Positions 21,961-32,929 of a DNA stretch of 64,000 nt are shown piece after piece (positions within the stretch are counted from its first letter, which is position 1; each line of letters begins with the position of its first letter). The position numbers and the translations under genes were made by a program. The notes under the pieces were generated by a model. That model made no database searches. It had not been told where the DNA came from and saw only the letters and a program-made list of their open reading frames with translations. Source of the DNA: Tipula vernalis (lineage: Eukaryota; Arthropoda; Insecta; Diptera; Tipulidae); the NCBI GenBank assembly GCA_958295665.1, contig OY282560.1, forward strand, positions 28,323,992 through 28,387,991, in the 5' to 3' direction.

Positions 21961-22940
21961 AAGGTATTTCCATTTTCGAGAGTTCCATGTGTAAGAAAAG
22001 CAATTGGTCTACTCAGATTTAATTTTGTGGACAGAACGTGTTTCATTTGAATGGCTTGAAATAAAACGAAATTCTTGCAACTCTATGCTATGACGAATTC
22101 TACATTTATAGATAAAGCATTAAAAATTTCGAAATAATCTCAAAAATGTAGAATTTTCGGACATTGTTGACTAATTTTAAATAACCTACAGGAGATTGGA
22201 GAAATATCGAAATTCTGGCATAATCTCAAAAAAATCTTTTAAATACCATCAGTAAGATTTAAATGTGTAACTCTGCAAGTTCTTACAACTCAAAGCTAAG
22301 CGCAGAACATTCCCTTACAAAATTCGAATAAATTCGATAAATCTTTAAAAATCTCGAATAATTCTAGGAATATCGAAAAATTTAAGAAATGTAGAATAAA
22401 CCGCGCAGAATATTAATGAATAATATCCAAAAGACTGTAGAAATCTAGAAAACCTACTAAAATTTGAAAAAATTCCAAAAATTCGTGTAAATATGCATTA
22501 TTGCAATTAAGCAAGTTAAGGCTAAGCTCAACAAAACGGTATGCAATAATAATGATCCATAAAATAGTATCGGATTATTTCGTAAATATCGAACAATCAT
22601 ATTCTTCGAATAAGCTCTAAAATTCTCGAGTAACCGGACTGTTTCGAAATACCGAATCACCAATAAGTCTCAAACATCACAAACATCTCATTTCCATGAT
22701 AAACTCCAAAAATCTCGTGAAATTTTAAAAAGTGATCAAAAGATGAAACCTGAGACAGGCGGATATGAAATCGGGAAGCAAATAGTTAACGATAGTTTTT
22801 CAAAATAAACCTGTAAATTTCCTTTTTTATTTGCCATTTACTGGTAATCAAAAGATCCACTAAATAAGAAACTATAAGTCGAACGAACGCTAATTGATTA
22901 TTGAGACTGACTGTGGTTTGGCTCAAGTATGAGGGAAATA
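21961..22940. other. AT-rich, degenerate short words, no gene
   Basis: Between 22130 and 22700 words such as AATCTCGAATAATTC, TCGAAATAATCTC and GAATATTAATGAATAAT recur irregularly. No coding motif was found. Confidence 0.45.
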
Positions 22941-23067
22941 AGAATTATTTTCAGTTGTGGTTATGTATTTTTCTAGTTTCTTTTTGATTTTTATGAACAT
23001 CACAATGATACGCCGCAAGGTGCTAACACCAGCAGATTACTATAAGCTTCCTTTCTCAAATCAAATC

Positions 23068-23130
23068 TTGATTTGTAAAAGGTTGAATTTGCTTGGCAAA
23101 AGGCTCAATTTGATTTGTAAAAGATTGAAT
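23068..23130 (+). repeat. Three in-frame 21-bp repeats
   Basis: Three consecutive 21-bp units start with TTGATTTGTAAAAGG, TTGCTTGGCAAAAGG and TTGATTTGTAAAAGA; units 1 and 3 differ by one base. They sit in an open frame (22957-23157, plus) and encode the heptads LICKRLN, LLGKRLN, LICKRLN. I cannot tell whether this frame is a gene; it has no recognisable domain, and 66 codons is within chance expectation. Confidence 0.6.
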
Positions 23131-23159
23131 ACAAATAAATCAACCCACAGCAAATAAAA

Positions 23160-24001
23160 AAATCATTGTCGTTTGCTGTCAAAAGCTTTGATTTCAAACG
23201 AGTTTAGCTAATTTTCTTCTAAATCCGAATATCGGTCTGAACCTAAAGGCATTTTGACTCAGAACAGAGAAGAAATGATTGAGTCTGTATTAAAAAAATA
23301 TTTAATAGCAACAGGAATGATTTCTTCTTTTTATAAAAATTAGACCACCTCCTTTTCTTAAAATTTTCCTAGAAATGTACCGTTCTGCAAATTTGCACTT
23401 TAAGCTTAATCTGATCTATCTAGCATTAAATTTGAACTTATAAAGGAAATCTCGTGGCCCCAACAATCGTGGGCCTTCAATGAAATACAAGAGTTTCATC
23501 TTTATTCATTTTTTTGTTTTAAAAAAAATTAATGTTCAACAACAATCAAAACATATTATACCTAGAATTCGTCGTGTCTTACAAATTCGTCCAATTCAAA
23601 ATTTTTAAATTAAATTGGACGCTAATTTTCAATTTAAATTCAATCTGTTTTATTTTCCTCGGCCAGTTTAACTATAATAATAAAAACTAAAATCTGTTTG
23701 TCTGTATGCAAGTCTTTTATACGTTTTCACACCGTCCCATTCAATATGAACAGGTTTTCTTAGTATTTTTGAATGAATCGAATGGATCCCGTAATCCCGG
23801 GCGGGATATTTTTAAATAAATCCCACGATTTGAAAAAGGTTAGAAACTTAACTTTAAACACTATAAATTCTCGATTTTTGGTACTATATCCGGATTGAGG
23901 TCTCTCTTATTTTCGATTATCCCTTAAATCTGAATGTATAAAATTTGAATATATCAAACAGAAAGAACTTAGTTAACACATTCTGATAAAACTAGGCATT
24001 C
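23160..24001. other. No gene seen
   Basis: AT-rich. A patch near 23690-23830 with AAAACTAAAATCTGTTTGTC and CCCGTAATCCCGGGCGGG resembles non-coding transposon interior, but I cannot name it. Confidence 0.4.
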
Positions 24002-24290
24002 CGATGGAAATGCGGTTGTTTAATGATTCTTAAATGAACTTCTGGAATATAGCCAATTAGAAGGGAACTTGGCCATGTCTTAAAATGAAGTTTAGGAATC
24101 CCACCTATGAACTAGAAACTCGGTAACTTCTAAACCGATTATAATGAAATTCAACAAGTACGATAGAAATAGGATTTTAAAATGAATTTTAGATGAAGTT
24201 CTGGAATATTATCAATTAGGATGGTATGTACGATGAAATTGGTATCCTAAAATGATTTTTAGATGAAGTTCTACAGCTTAACAACAGCTT
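24002..24290. repeat. Short diverged tandem repeat
   Basis: CGATGGAAATGCGG...AACTTCTGGAATATAGCCAATTAG at 24002 recurs from 24163 (CGATAGAAATAGG...AAGTTCTGGAATATTATCAATTAG) and in part from 24231 (CGATGAAATTGG...GATGAAGTTCTAC). Confidence 0.55.
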
Positions 24291-24388
24291 AATAAATATC
24301 TGCGTACCCACGTACATATTTGTTAAGCTGTTTTCAAATTTATGAGTAGGTAGAACTATAGAGCACTAAACTGAGGTATTTATGTATT

Positions 24389-24695
24389 CGATGTTTTAAA
24401 AAGCAATATGGTATAAAACGCGATATGGTACAAAACGCGATATTTCAAAACGCGATGTTTTAAGTCGCGATATGGTATAAAACGAGATATATTACAGAAC
24501 GCGATAATTCGAAACGCGATATTTCAGAACGTGAAGGAACATTTTAAATGTGGAATAAAGGAAGATTAGAATATTAATAATTTTAAAATATCGGGTTTTG
24601 AAATATCGCATTTAGAAATATTGCATTTTGTAGCATATCGTGTTTTGTACCAAATTGCATTTTGAAATATCGCGTTTTGAAATATCGCGTTTCGA
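24389..24695. repeat. Foldback-like element built of ~17-bp CGCGATAT units
   Basis: The left arm (24389-24533) is a tandem array of variants of AAAACGCGATATTTC/AAAACGCGATATGGTAC. The right arm (24582-24695) is the same array in inverted orientation (GAAATATCGCGTTTTGAAA..., GTACCAAATTGCATTTTG). A spacer of about 48 bp separates them. Long inverted arms made of short tandem units are the hallmark of Foldback elements of flies. No coding sequence lies inside, and target duplications were not found. The right arm ends a few bases before hAT-like coding sequence begins. Confidence 0.7.
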
Positions 24696-24699
24696 GCGG

Positions 24700-26490
24700 A
24701 TCCCCTAAAAAACAGCTGAAATCTGTGGGACCTAAATGTGACGACACATTACCTGCCGTTCCTGCGCGAATAACCGCTGTTGATGAAATTTCTTTCAAAA
24801 TGTTCTGCACTTTTCTTTCAAAATGTTCTGCAGGATTAAAACATTCCCAAATTACCAAACACTCCATCTCGGTTACTATGGTAAAATAAAAGACAAATTA
24901 AAATCCGAACTAAAATCAGTCCAATCAGTATGCCATACTTTTGATGAATGGACATCGAAGCATAACCGACGCTATATGAAAAGAGATTGCGATTTCCCGA
25001 GAAATTTTATTTCTCGACAAACCAAGAAATTTGTTTCCCGGCGAATTTCCTTTCTTGAGAATTTGCAGGTAGATTGGAAAACAAATCGAAGGACCAAGAG
25101 TACTATAACTCCCGTTTAAACATAGAAGCGCTTCTCGACACTTCAAGTGACCATTTCATATTTGAATTTTTGGTAACCATATTGGAATAACTGTGATTAC
25201 AAATCCGCTTTGTTAAATTACTGTGAAGTCGTCATAATTGGTTTCAGAACGAATTTGTCTATTTTGGATTGATTTTTAGCCCAAAAAAATTATTGCACTA
25301 AGGCCGGCTGATGACGAAGGCCAGCCCTTTACTCAGCGACGTTGTTTATGATACAAATAACGGTGCACTTCATTTTTCATTATTTCGACTTTGATGAATA
25401 ATTTTAAGTATATCGGTCAAATTTAAAGAATCAACTAAACATGAATTTAAAAGAAAAATTATTTCTTAACCCAATGATGTCAGATCATGATTTAATCTAA
25501 TTTTTATTTATTTAGACGTTGGTACTTATCGTTCCGTATCGGTTCGTTTCATGAAATCTGGATGGTAATGTCTGACGGTTATCGTTTTTCGTTAACTATA
25601 AATCCGACCGATGGAAAATCCGTATTATAAACACTACACGGTCCGGTTTGAAATTTTAAAAGCATTTTTTACCATATTTTATGGGATAGTGCATTTGTTA
25701 ATATTCTAATTCAGCTTGGATCTCGGATAGACACCTTATACAGAATGTAAAGAAGACATATTAGATTTTACAAATCTATCCATGGTATCTCATAACTTAG
25801 GTTTGTACTCATTTTCAAGTGGACAACGTTTGAACTAGGTCTCTTTCCGTAATGAAATGTCAAAAAACTTAAAGTTCAAACACAATGATAACCATTCTGT
25901 TCCGCTCGCTTAAAACAGTAAGCTCCGGGAATAAAACAGTAAGTATGGCCTTGTCTGGTATTGCAAACCCCTTCTTTACTATGCACAATCTACTCCACCA
26001 TATCAGGCTTTTTAAATCTATGTACACTTGGTATACAGTAAGGCTTGATTATAATCGTAAAATTTTCAAAATTATTGTGTATTGCAAAAATATGTTGAAG
26101 AAGGTGGCGACCATGATAAAGCCTTGTTATTAGATACTAAGACGCGATAGAATAGTTTGATTAATATGATTGTACAATTCCTTGTAGTGAAAGAATGTAA
26201 ACAAAAATCTTTAATATCGATATTAAGTCGAAAGTTAACTTTACTTTCAATTCTGCGTCCCATCAAACTAACCGTTGAAGCTCTTTGTTGAATGGACGCA
26301 ATTCTCCTTCCTGTGATACAGCACTAAAATTTACGTTAAATAAGCTGCAAAATCAAGACAATTCGTTAGCTCACGAGATAACAAATACATTGAAAATTCG
26401 AATTAAACAAAGAAGAACTAGAACATCTGAAGTCTTGCAGTATCTTCATAATGGGAAACAATCAGTAGCTGAAGCCGACACAAATATATT
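24700..26490 (+). pseudogene. hAT transposase remnant
   Basis: Near 24745-24815 the plus strand reads VPARITAVDEISFKMFC, matching the hAT R-x-T-A-x-D-x-x-S-F segment just before the catalytic domain. After a 23-bp tandem duplication (TTTCTTTCAAAATGTTCTGCA at 24789 and 24812) it continues in shifted frames with SQITKHSISVTMVK, IKDKLKSELKSV and HTFDEWTSKHNRRYM (near 24935-24978), where hAT transposases have the D-x-W-T-S block with a catalytic Asp. From 26262 to 26470 it resumes with KLTVEALC, ALKFTLNKLQNQDNSLA and KQRRTRTSEVLQYLHNG, the region before the hAT dimerisation domain. The stretch 25000-26260 is unrecognisable. It is dead. Confidence 0.7.
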
Positions 26491-27139
26491 TCTGGTCCCA
26501 ACAGGAGTTGGGTGGAGTTTTATATTTTTTGTACAACATTTTGAAGGGTACACGGGAAAAACGTATAAAAAACGCATAAAGTTCATTAAAAAAAAATCGA
26601 TTTTGATACCATCGTTGCTAAAATAAAAATAAAAATGTTTTATGTACCCCTATGTAGCAGCGTCGGGTTCTTAATTTTTCATATAAATTAAAGAGAATTT
26701 TTATAGATTTTGGACAATTCTTAAGATAATTTGACCTTAATGCTGACATAATATCACATATGTTGTATTTTCAAGGGTCTCAAATTTGAATTTCAGAAAT
26801 GAAATTATTATCAAAAGCTTAAGACTTTAACAATACTAATGTAAAATTGATCGCTCAGAAAATGTTGGGAACAACGTTTAGCTATTTTCGTGTACAAAGT
26901 GATTTTTCCATATAAAGTGATTTTCTATATTCGCATTAGTAAATAATACAATAAAATTGCAGTTAAATTATTTTAATTAGTTAGATCATTTTTAGACGTA
27001 TAATAAATATCAGCGACATTATCGAATGTATTAAAAACTACTAAACACGATCTATCCATGTTCACCTCACCTCCGTTTCCATGTCACAGAGAATGTTTCT
27101 TTAAGCCCTCGGATCTAAATACTCGTAAATTTTCAAATA
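26491..27139. other. No gene seen
   Basis: AT-rich sequence between the hAT remnant and the mariner-type fragment. It might hold the hAT 3' end, but no terminal repeat was recognised. Confidence 0.4.
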
Positions 27140-27640
27140 TTAACGGAAGAGAATAGAATTAAGCACTGTAGGACTAATTGCTTCAATGTCGCTTCGCCTT
27201 TGAACGTGATTTCGTACGTTGTCTGTGATAGTTAAAACCAATTTCACTGACAATAATAAATATGTTCTCGTGATGCAGATGCATCTTGAGAAAAACTTCA
27301 TTTCGTTCATTTTTCGGAAGTTTATGTCTCTAAACTCATTCAATCGATCTATCTCTTTTTTAGACCATTTTGGAGAGAAGAGGTTGAACAATTTTATGGT
27401 TTTTGTTCCATAAGCATAGAAACGGAAATTCCATTAATACACAAAATAATATACATTTTACAGCTCTTCCAAATTTGGTGCGCCACCCACCTAAACTCGA
27501 GCTTTTAAATACTCCCACAGAAAAAAAAAATCACACGGATTTAAATCTGGAGAATAAGGTGGCCAATTGATCCCAGTATCTGTTCTGGAAACTAATTGAA
27601 TATTGTTTGAGGGTCAACAAAAATCAGGAAGGAAATCCAG
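27140..27640 (-). pseudogene. Tc1/mariner-superfamily transposase C-terminal fragment
   Basis: The minus strand from about 27590 reads VSRTDTGINWPPYSPDLNPC and then DFFF..WEYLKARV. W-P-P-x-S-P-D-L-x-P-x-D-F-F-L-W-G is the signature around the third catalytic Asp/Glu of the mariner-like DDE family. In a different frame, 27391-27140 gives ITDNVRNHVQRRSDIEAISP and TVLNSIL, the C-terminal end motif, with a small apparent insertion inside. Frames change near 27510 and 27480. Upstream catalytic residues and terminal repeats are not seen. It is a 5'-truncated dead copy. Confidence 0.7.
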
Positions 27641-28029
27641 TTAATTTTCCAAGTTAGAGTTGCAAGTTCCTTTAGTTTTGGTGCTATTATCCTGATTTTA
27701 TGATAAATTACTCGACTTTCTGCTGCAATATCCTTGATTTAATGCTGACACAAATTTTTTTTTAAATAAATTTTTGTTCTGTAAAATTAAATTGGCTGAA
27801 GTGGGGAGGTTCTGTGATTTTGTTTGTTTTAATTATTATTTTCAGAATTACATGACATTGATTTGAAGGATATTACAGACTTAATAGTATACGAGATATT
27901 CAAGATCTTTTAGGAATTTTTAATGTTTGTGCAGCTCTTGATGTGACATCAATATCAGCGATTGATAGGTAACCGCATTATTTAGAGTGTAATGAAAGTT
28001 TGAACAATGATCAATCAAACAAAACAGGA

Positions 28030-28470
28030 TAACAAAAATTAAAAGTTTGCACTTTGGAGAAATGGTCCTCCTATTTTCAAGTAATGCTGCCAAGGTATTC
28101 CGATAATCGTTACACTTTTAATACACGTTTTTCCAGTTTTTAACATAAGCATTGAGCTTTCGTATAATATATTTAACCTCCACCACATTTTTTGTTCATT
28201 TATGATCATCTTCCAATTATCAAAATATTTAAGGTTTTCAGACCTTGCAGCAATATGATCAGCTAGTTTTTCTGTTTTTTGATATACTGCATTAAAATCG
28301 TTTTAAATTATCTCCGTTTAAATACTTTCAGCAATGCGGAAAAATGATTTCTTTGCGAATAGAACTTCTGATTTTGGAATAGCATTTTTGCCTAACAACG
28401 TCACTAGGTTGATAAAGCCCAATTTTTCGATCCAGTGTGGAGGATTTCTATATCCTACAGCAGTTCTTCG
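28030..28470 (-). pseudogene. Unidentified degenerate reading frame
   Basis: One minus-strand frame reads almost through with two stops: NPPHWIEKLGFINLVTLLGK, AIPKSEVLFAKKSFFRIAES, AVYQKTEKLADHIAARSENL, KYFDNWKMIINEQKMWWRLN and TGKTCIKSVTIIGIP. The composition (W, H, charged helices) looks protein-like rather than AT noise, and the position among transposon debris suggests an old transposon protein. I do not recognise the family. Confidence 0.3.
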
Positions 28471-29370
28471 CCTGGCATATTACGTGCACGTTAAGTAATT
28501 TTCACATCCATTAAGACTTTCTGTAGGCTTTCTACGATTTAATTTCGTTTTTAATGGCCATGTTAGGAATTTGGATAAGAGGCGTAGCTGTAAAATTGAT
28601 CAATTAAAATCAGGTGAGAATTTGATTTTTTAGGTCTTTTGAAATCTGACACAAAGGCTTACATTCGAATCGTATGTTTTCGTGTCCTACGGCAACTAAA
28701 AAATTTAAAAGTGTTTATATCAACATTTTTAAAAGTAAAAGTGGTTTTTCTGAAATCTCTGAGCTTCCATAATAATTGTAAATGCTGTCATAAATTATCA
28801 AAAATAATTTTTGGAATTTGGTTACATTTTGAATTGACATTCTGCATCTATTTCTTAGTGACTTGTTTAATTTCGCCTTTCAAATTGAAATTCCATATTT
28901 TATTCGAAATATATTTGTAATCTGATATCTTTGGTGAGTAGAAGATTCCCTCTAAGTTTGTCGACTGCAATCTGAATTTATGTACATAACAATATAGTTT
29001 TCTCCGAAAATATCTAAAACTTCAACATTTTAATTTTCACAGCCAAATTGATTAATTCTTCAATCAATGTTAACGATACATAATTTTAGTTCAGTTTTAC
29101 TTCAATGGAATGTCGACCACCTCAGTTTTGTATCACCAGGCCTTGGCTATAACTTAATCTCTGGTTGAATAAACCAGGAAGTTTGAATCAGGGAAAAATC
29201 ATGCTGCCATCAAATAATGTTGCCCCTAATCCATACTTACATAGGTGGGTTTTCCAAAGTTTTAGCTCGTTTTCCCATTCTTCACCGTATTTTTGTAAAT
29301 TTAATGCATATCGCCATTGATATAGACAAACATAATAAACTTGTGGAAATATATCAATTTAAATTAAAAC
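28471..29370. other. No gene seen
   Basis: AT-rich. An open frame of 93 codons at 28639-28920 (plus) is F/K/L-rich with no motif, so I do not call it a gene. Confidence 0.4.
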
Positions 29371-29620
29371 ATGGAGGTGTGGCCACTTCCGGTTAGTCGA
29401 TTTAGAGTAAAATTCACTGGGACCTCCCAATTTATCAAAAAAGCTTAAATCTAAAAATTCAATTCGATTGGTTAAACCATCTGGGCAGTATAGACACCAT
29501 TTCGAAACCCACTTTTTCGGACTTAGGGGACCTCGAAACAGATAAATCTCCAAAAATCTCAAGGCACAACCTTTTCATGATTACTATACTTTATTTTACC
29601 TACGTAAAAGGAAGTAACAA
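29371..29620. other. Possible transposon end, GTGGCCACTTCCGG word
   Basis: GTGGCCACTTCCGG at 29379-29392 is repeated exactly at 63987-64000, at the edge of the window. The following 200 bases are GC-richer than their surroundings and have no coding motif. A shared transposon family is likely but unproven. Confidence 0.3.
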
Positions 29621-30579
29621 GAGTAAATGATTTGAAGTAAAAAAAAATAATTACGCCTGAATGTCGATCTTGACTGATTGTTTTGTTGTTGTCACGGGGA
29701 GCAAATAATAAATTTAATTGGGAATAGGATTTAATCACTTTATTTTAAATTAATTTCAAGTTGATTAGTCGATTTCAGTGAAATCTCTTTGCTGAGCTGA
29801 ATAAGTAAATGATAGGATACTTCCGTTTTCACATTTGTCAGCTTTGTTTCTGCTAGGCTGGAATCGAAATAAAATGTAAATATTTTTGATAATTCATAAA
29901 AAAGTAACGGTTCCAGCTTTTATGATATATTCGTTACCGTCAGTTATTCTTTGACCGCCTTGATTTTGAGGTACTGTTAGATTTCATTCATTTGCTGAGC
30001 TTCCAAAGTTTACATTTCACTGAGGTACCTAACAAAGCTTAATTTTCAATGATGCTTCTTATTTGAAAAGCTCGTATTGTGTCATGTTGCAAATACCAAA
30101 ATCTTTTCGTAACAAATATTTCCCTCCAAAGAGCATAAAATATTGCAAAGAGGGCCTTCTTAAGAAATTAGGGTACAAAAAAAAATTTTTTTTCGCCTTG
30201 ATATGAAATAGTTTATGAAATCATACAAAACGTCCTGTAAAACCCAGACCAATGAGTCATTTTGCTTGCTGAAAGTAGTATTTAAGTTTTGTTGATATCG
30301 AAAAATTGGATTCGCCGCGAATTAAGAAACACGAAGGGATTCCTGCTTTAACCATTTTTACAAAATACATTTTGTTAAAATCCGTCTTTTAGCACAACTT
30401 GCGCTTAAAGAAAATTCCGGAATAACTTTCGGTCGAAATAATCATAGACAAAAAACAAAAGAATCGGTAAGTTTAAATTACCAAAAGCTGGATAAATCTT
30501 TAGTCGTGGATTAATTCTCGTACAAACTTAAGGGCCTTAGAGTTTTTCAGAAATACCCAAAAGGGGATTACATTAGAAA
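29621..30579. other. No gene seen
   Basis: AT-rich sequence without recognisable repeats or coding motifs. Confidence 0.4.
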
Positions 30580-30760
30580 ATATTGGTTTCACATCAGTGA
30601 AAAAATAGTGAATCATGAGAAAATACGTGAATAATAAGTGAAATTACCATTCATTAGTGAATAATGAGGGAAATATTCTTGCTGAGTGAATAATGCTTGA
30701 ATAATCAATGAATTCATCAGTGAGTAAAGATTGAATAATTGCTGCCAAGCTTTCCTAAAA
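30580..30760. repeat. Degenerate GTGAATAAT repeats
   Basis: Words of the form GTGAATAAT/GTGAATCAT/GAATAATCA recur about ten times in 180 bp, for example CGTGAATAATAAGTGAAAT and AGTGAATAATGAGGG. It is an imperfect short-period microsatellite-like array. Confidence 0.6.
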
Positions 30761-32179
30761 TTTGACTAGGATTTATTTTTCGATTTATTATTTCCAAAGC
30801 AACAGGTCACGAATTATTTTTGGATATAATTATTGACGGCAACATTCTCACACCACAAGTCTTTATGAAATTCTTTTGTTTAGTTCGCCTGCATGTATGC
30901 TACTAGTACAACACATTAATTAAAATAGGTGCGTTCCACGTTTAGAAAATCATTTGAATTTTAAGTGAACAACTATGCAATTAAAAAGTTTATTAAAATT
31001 CTGTAAATTGGAATTTATACAACAACATTTCCTCAATTCAATTCATAAGTGAAATCTGGTAGCATATAATGGTGGCGCAATAAAATTAAGTTTCCGTATT
31101 TCCAGTGAATTCAATAAATCATTTCTGTTTCTAACATATATCACTCAATTTATATTTTTACCCTATATAAGTTCATATAGCTACGACATATATGTATGAA
31201 ATATACATAAGGCTCAAAAAACATAAAAACGAAAATCGGTTATGTAAAGTTTTTAGTGTTTGTACATAAAAATTAAATTGGAATTTGTTCGAACAAAAAT
31301 ATAAAATTCAACATCTATATACAGTGTATACGAGTAAATATACGCTTTTGACAAGCAATTACAGTTTACGAGCATTTTTCCTATATACACACAGGCACAC
31401 AAACAAACACACACATACGTAATATTGTTCCTGCGCTACCATTGGGATGTTGGTTTTTATATTTTTTAAATAATAATGCCAGCAAATAATAATAAAAAAA
31501 ATCGATTCAAGATTGGCAAAAAAGAAAAAAATTGGTAACACTATGGCTATGACGTACATACACTTTACTTTGAAAAAAAGACAAAAAGACAAAAAAAAGA
31601 AAAAGAAAAGTTAAACCATTTTTGGATTTTTATTTTTATAATGGAATGATCATTTCCTCGTCTGTATCGAATATTCGTAAATGATATGGCCGAACAGAAT
31701 ACGTACTAATGATGCTTATAATAATTTCAGTTTGGCTCTCGGAAATAAAAAAAAAAAAAATGTCGGCCGTCAAACAATTAAAAGTTTTTAACAAGTTTTT
31801 TGTTCTTCCCGTTATGCGACAAACTTTTTGTTCTCATATAACAGATGATTTCGCAATACTACAATATAAAGTCAGGTGGTATATAATTCCAACCCCCATC
31901 TCAAGAGATTTTAATCTATAAATATATATTTTACAAGATAAGTTAAAATACATAAGACAAAGTGTTAAAGGCAAAACTAATTGGATGCTGGGCGGGGGGA
32001 GGGAATGCACCACATTTACAATAAATTTGTTTGCCTTGTAGCAAAATATTTTAGATTATATTTCGAAATAGTTTGGACAATCAATATATTTTGTGTTACC
32101 AGATAATGATTCGAAAATTTAGTATATTGTTTCAAATTTCGTTGGCTCATAGTAATTTTTATAATTGGGCTGCACCTAC
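30761..32179. other. No gene seen
   Basis: AT-rich, with some ACACACAA words near 31390. Short open frames here carry no recognisable motifs. Confidence 0.4.
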
Positions 32180-32203
32180 AAAAAAAAAAAAAAAAAAAAA
32201 AAA
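32180..32203 (+). repeat. 24-base A tract
   Basis: An uninterrupted run of 24 A follows GGGCTGCACCTAC. It could be the tail of a short retroposon, but no RNA polymerase III boxes were recognised before it. Confidence 0.8.
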
Positions 32204-32492
32204 GCCAAAAAGCAGTCATCAATTTTCAATTTCTAAACAACATTTTTATTGTTTGTCTAAACTTCTAGAATATTATATTTCAATACCAACATGAAATATG
32301 AAAACTACATAAAAATAATATTTAGATAAATATATTTTGTTAAAAGCTTTTGAAAAGCTCTTCTTTTAATAGTTTTTTATTTTTATTTTTAAATTTTTAA
32401 CACAAAAAATGCTTTTGTTAAATGAGTAGTTTTTGTATGAAGTTTATTCGAATTTACAAATACAAAAGTTAAGCAGTTTGTTAAAATATTTG

Positions 32493-32513
32493 TTTTTTTT
32501 TTTTTTTTTTTTT
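32493..32513 (+). repeat. 21-base T tract
   Basis: An uninterrupted run of 21 T about 300 bp from the A tract at 32180. The two runs are complementary and could mark opposite-facing retroposon tails, but there is no other support. Confidence 0.7.
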
Positions 32514-32929
32514 GTAGATGCAACAAAAGATTTACTTATATTCTTCACAAATTCTGTTTTGGAACAACAAAAAACCTTTTATAATACCACAAAACAAAGG
32601 ATAAACTACAGATGAATCTTTTATTGTGGTCGATTGTTCGCTGACCAACCTTGTTTCTATATTAATTATTTAGCTTAGATATTTGATCATTAGGTTCGCG
32701 CGAGGACTTTAAGAAAGTTTGTTAGTTAAAATGGTTGGAAAGTTCTTTTTATGAATCTAGATTGAAATGTCTATTCTCATGTTTGACGTAAACATTTTTA
32801 TCCCGAAAAGGCTTTTATCAAAATAAGTGTCTCCCAAGATATTGTGGGACGCTTATTTCGAAAAAAGCCTGTTAGTGAGAAAAAATTCGTCAGAGGTTAA
32901 TTTTCATCCCCTGAAGGTCACCCCTGATT
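32514..32929. other. No gene seen
   Basis: AT-rich approach to the degenerate repeat field. The AAAAGGCTTTTATCAAAATA block near 32808 already resembles repeat units found further right. Confidence 0.4.

Noticed and set aside
30580..30760. GTGAATAAT repeats as a CRISPR array
   Set aside because: Units are short, irregular and without spacers; the genome is eukaryotic.
32180..32513. A24 and T21 tracts as the two ends of one retroposon
   Set aside because: No shared flanking duplication and no internal polymerase III boxes or coding sequence between them.
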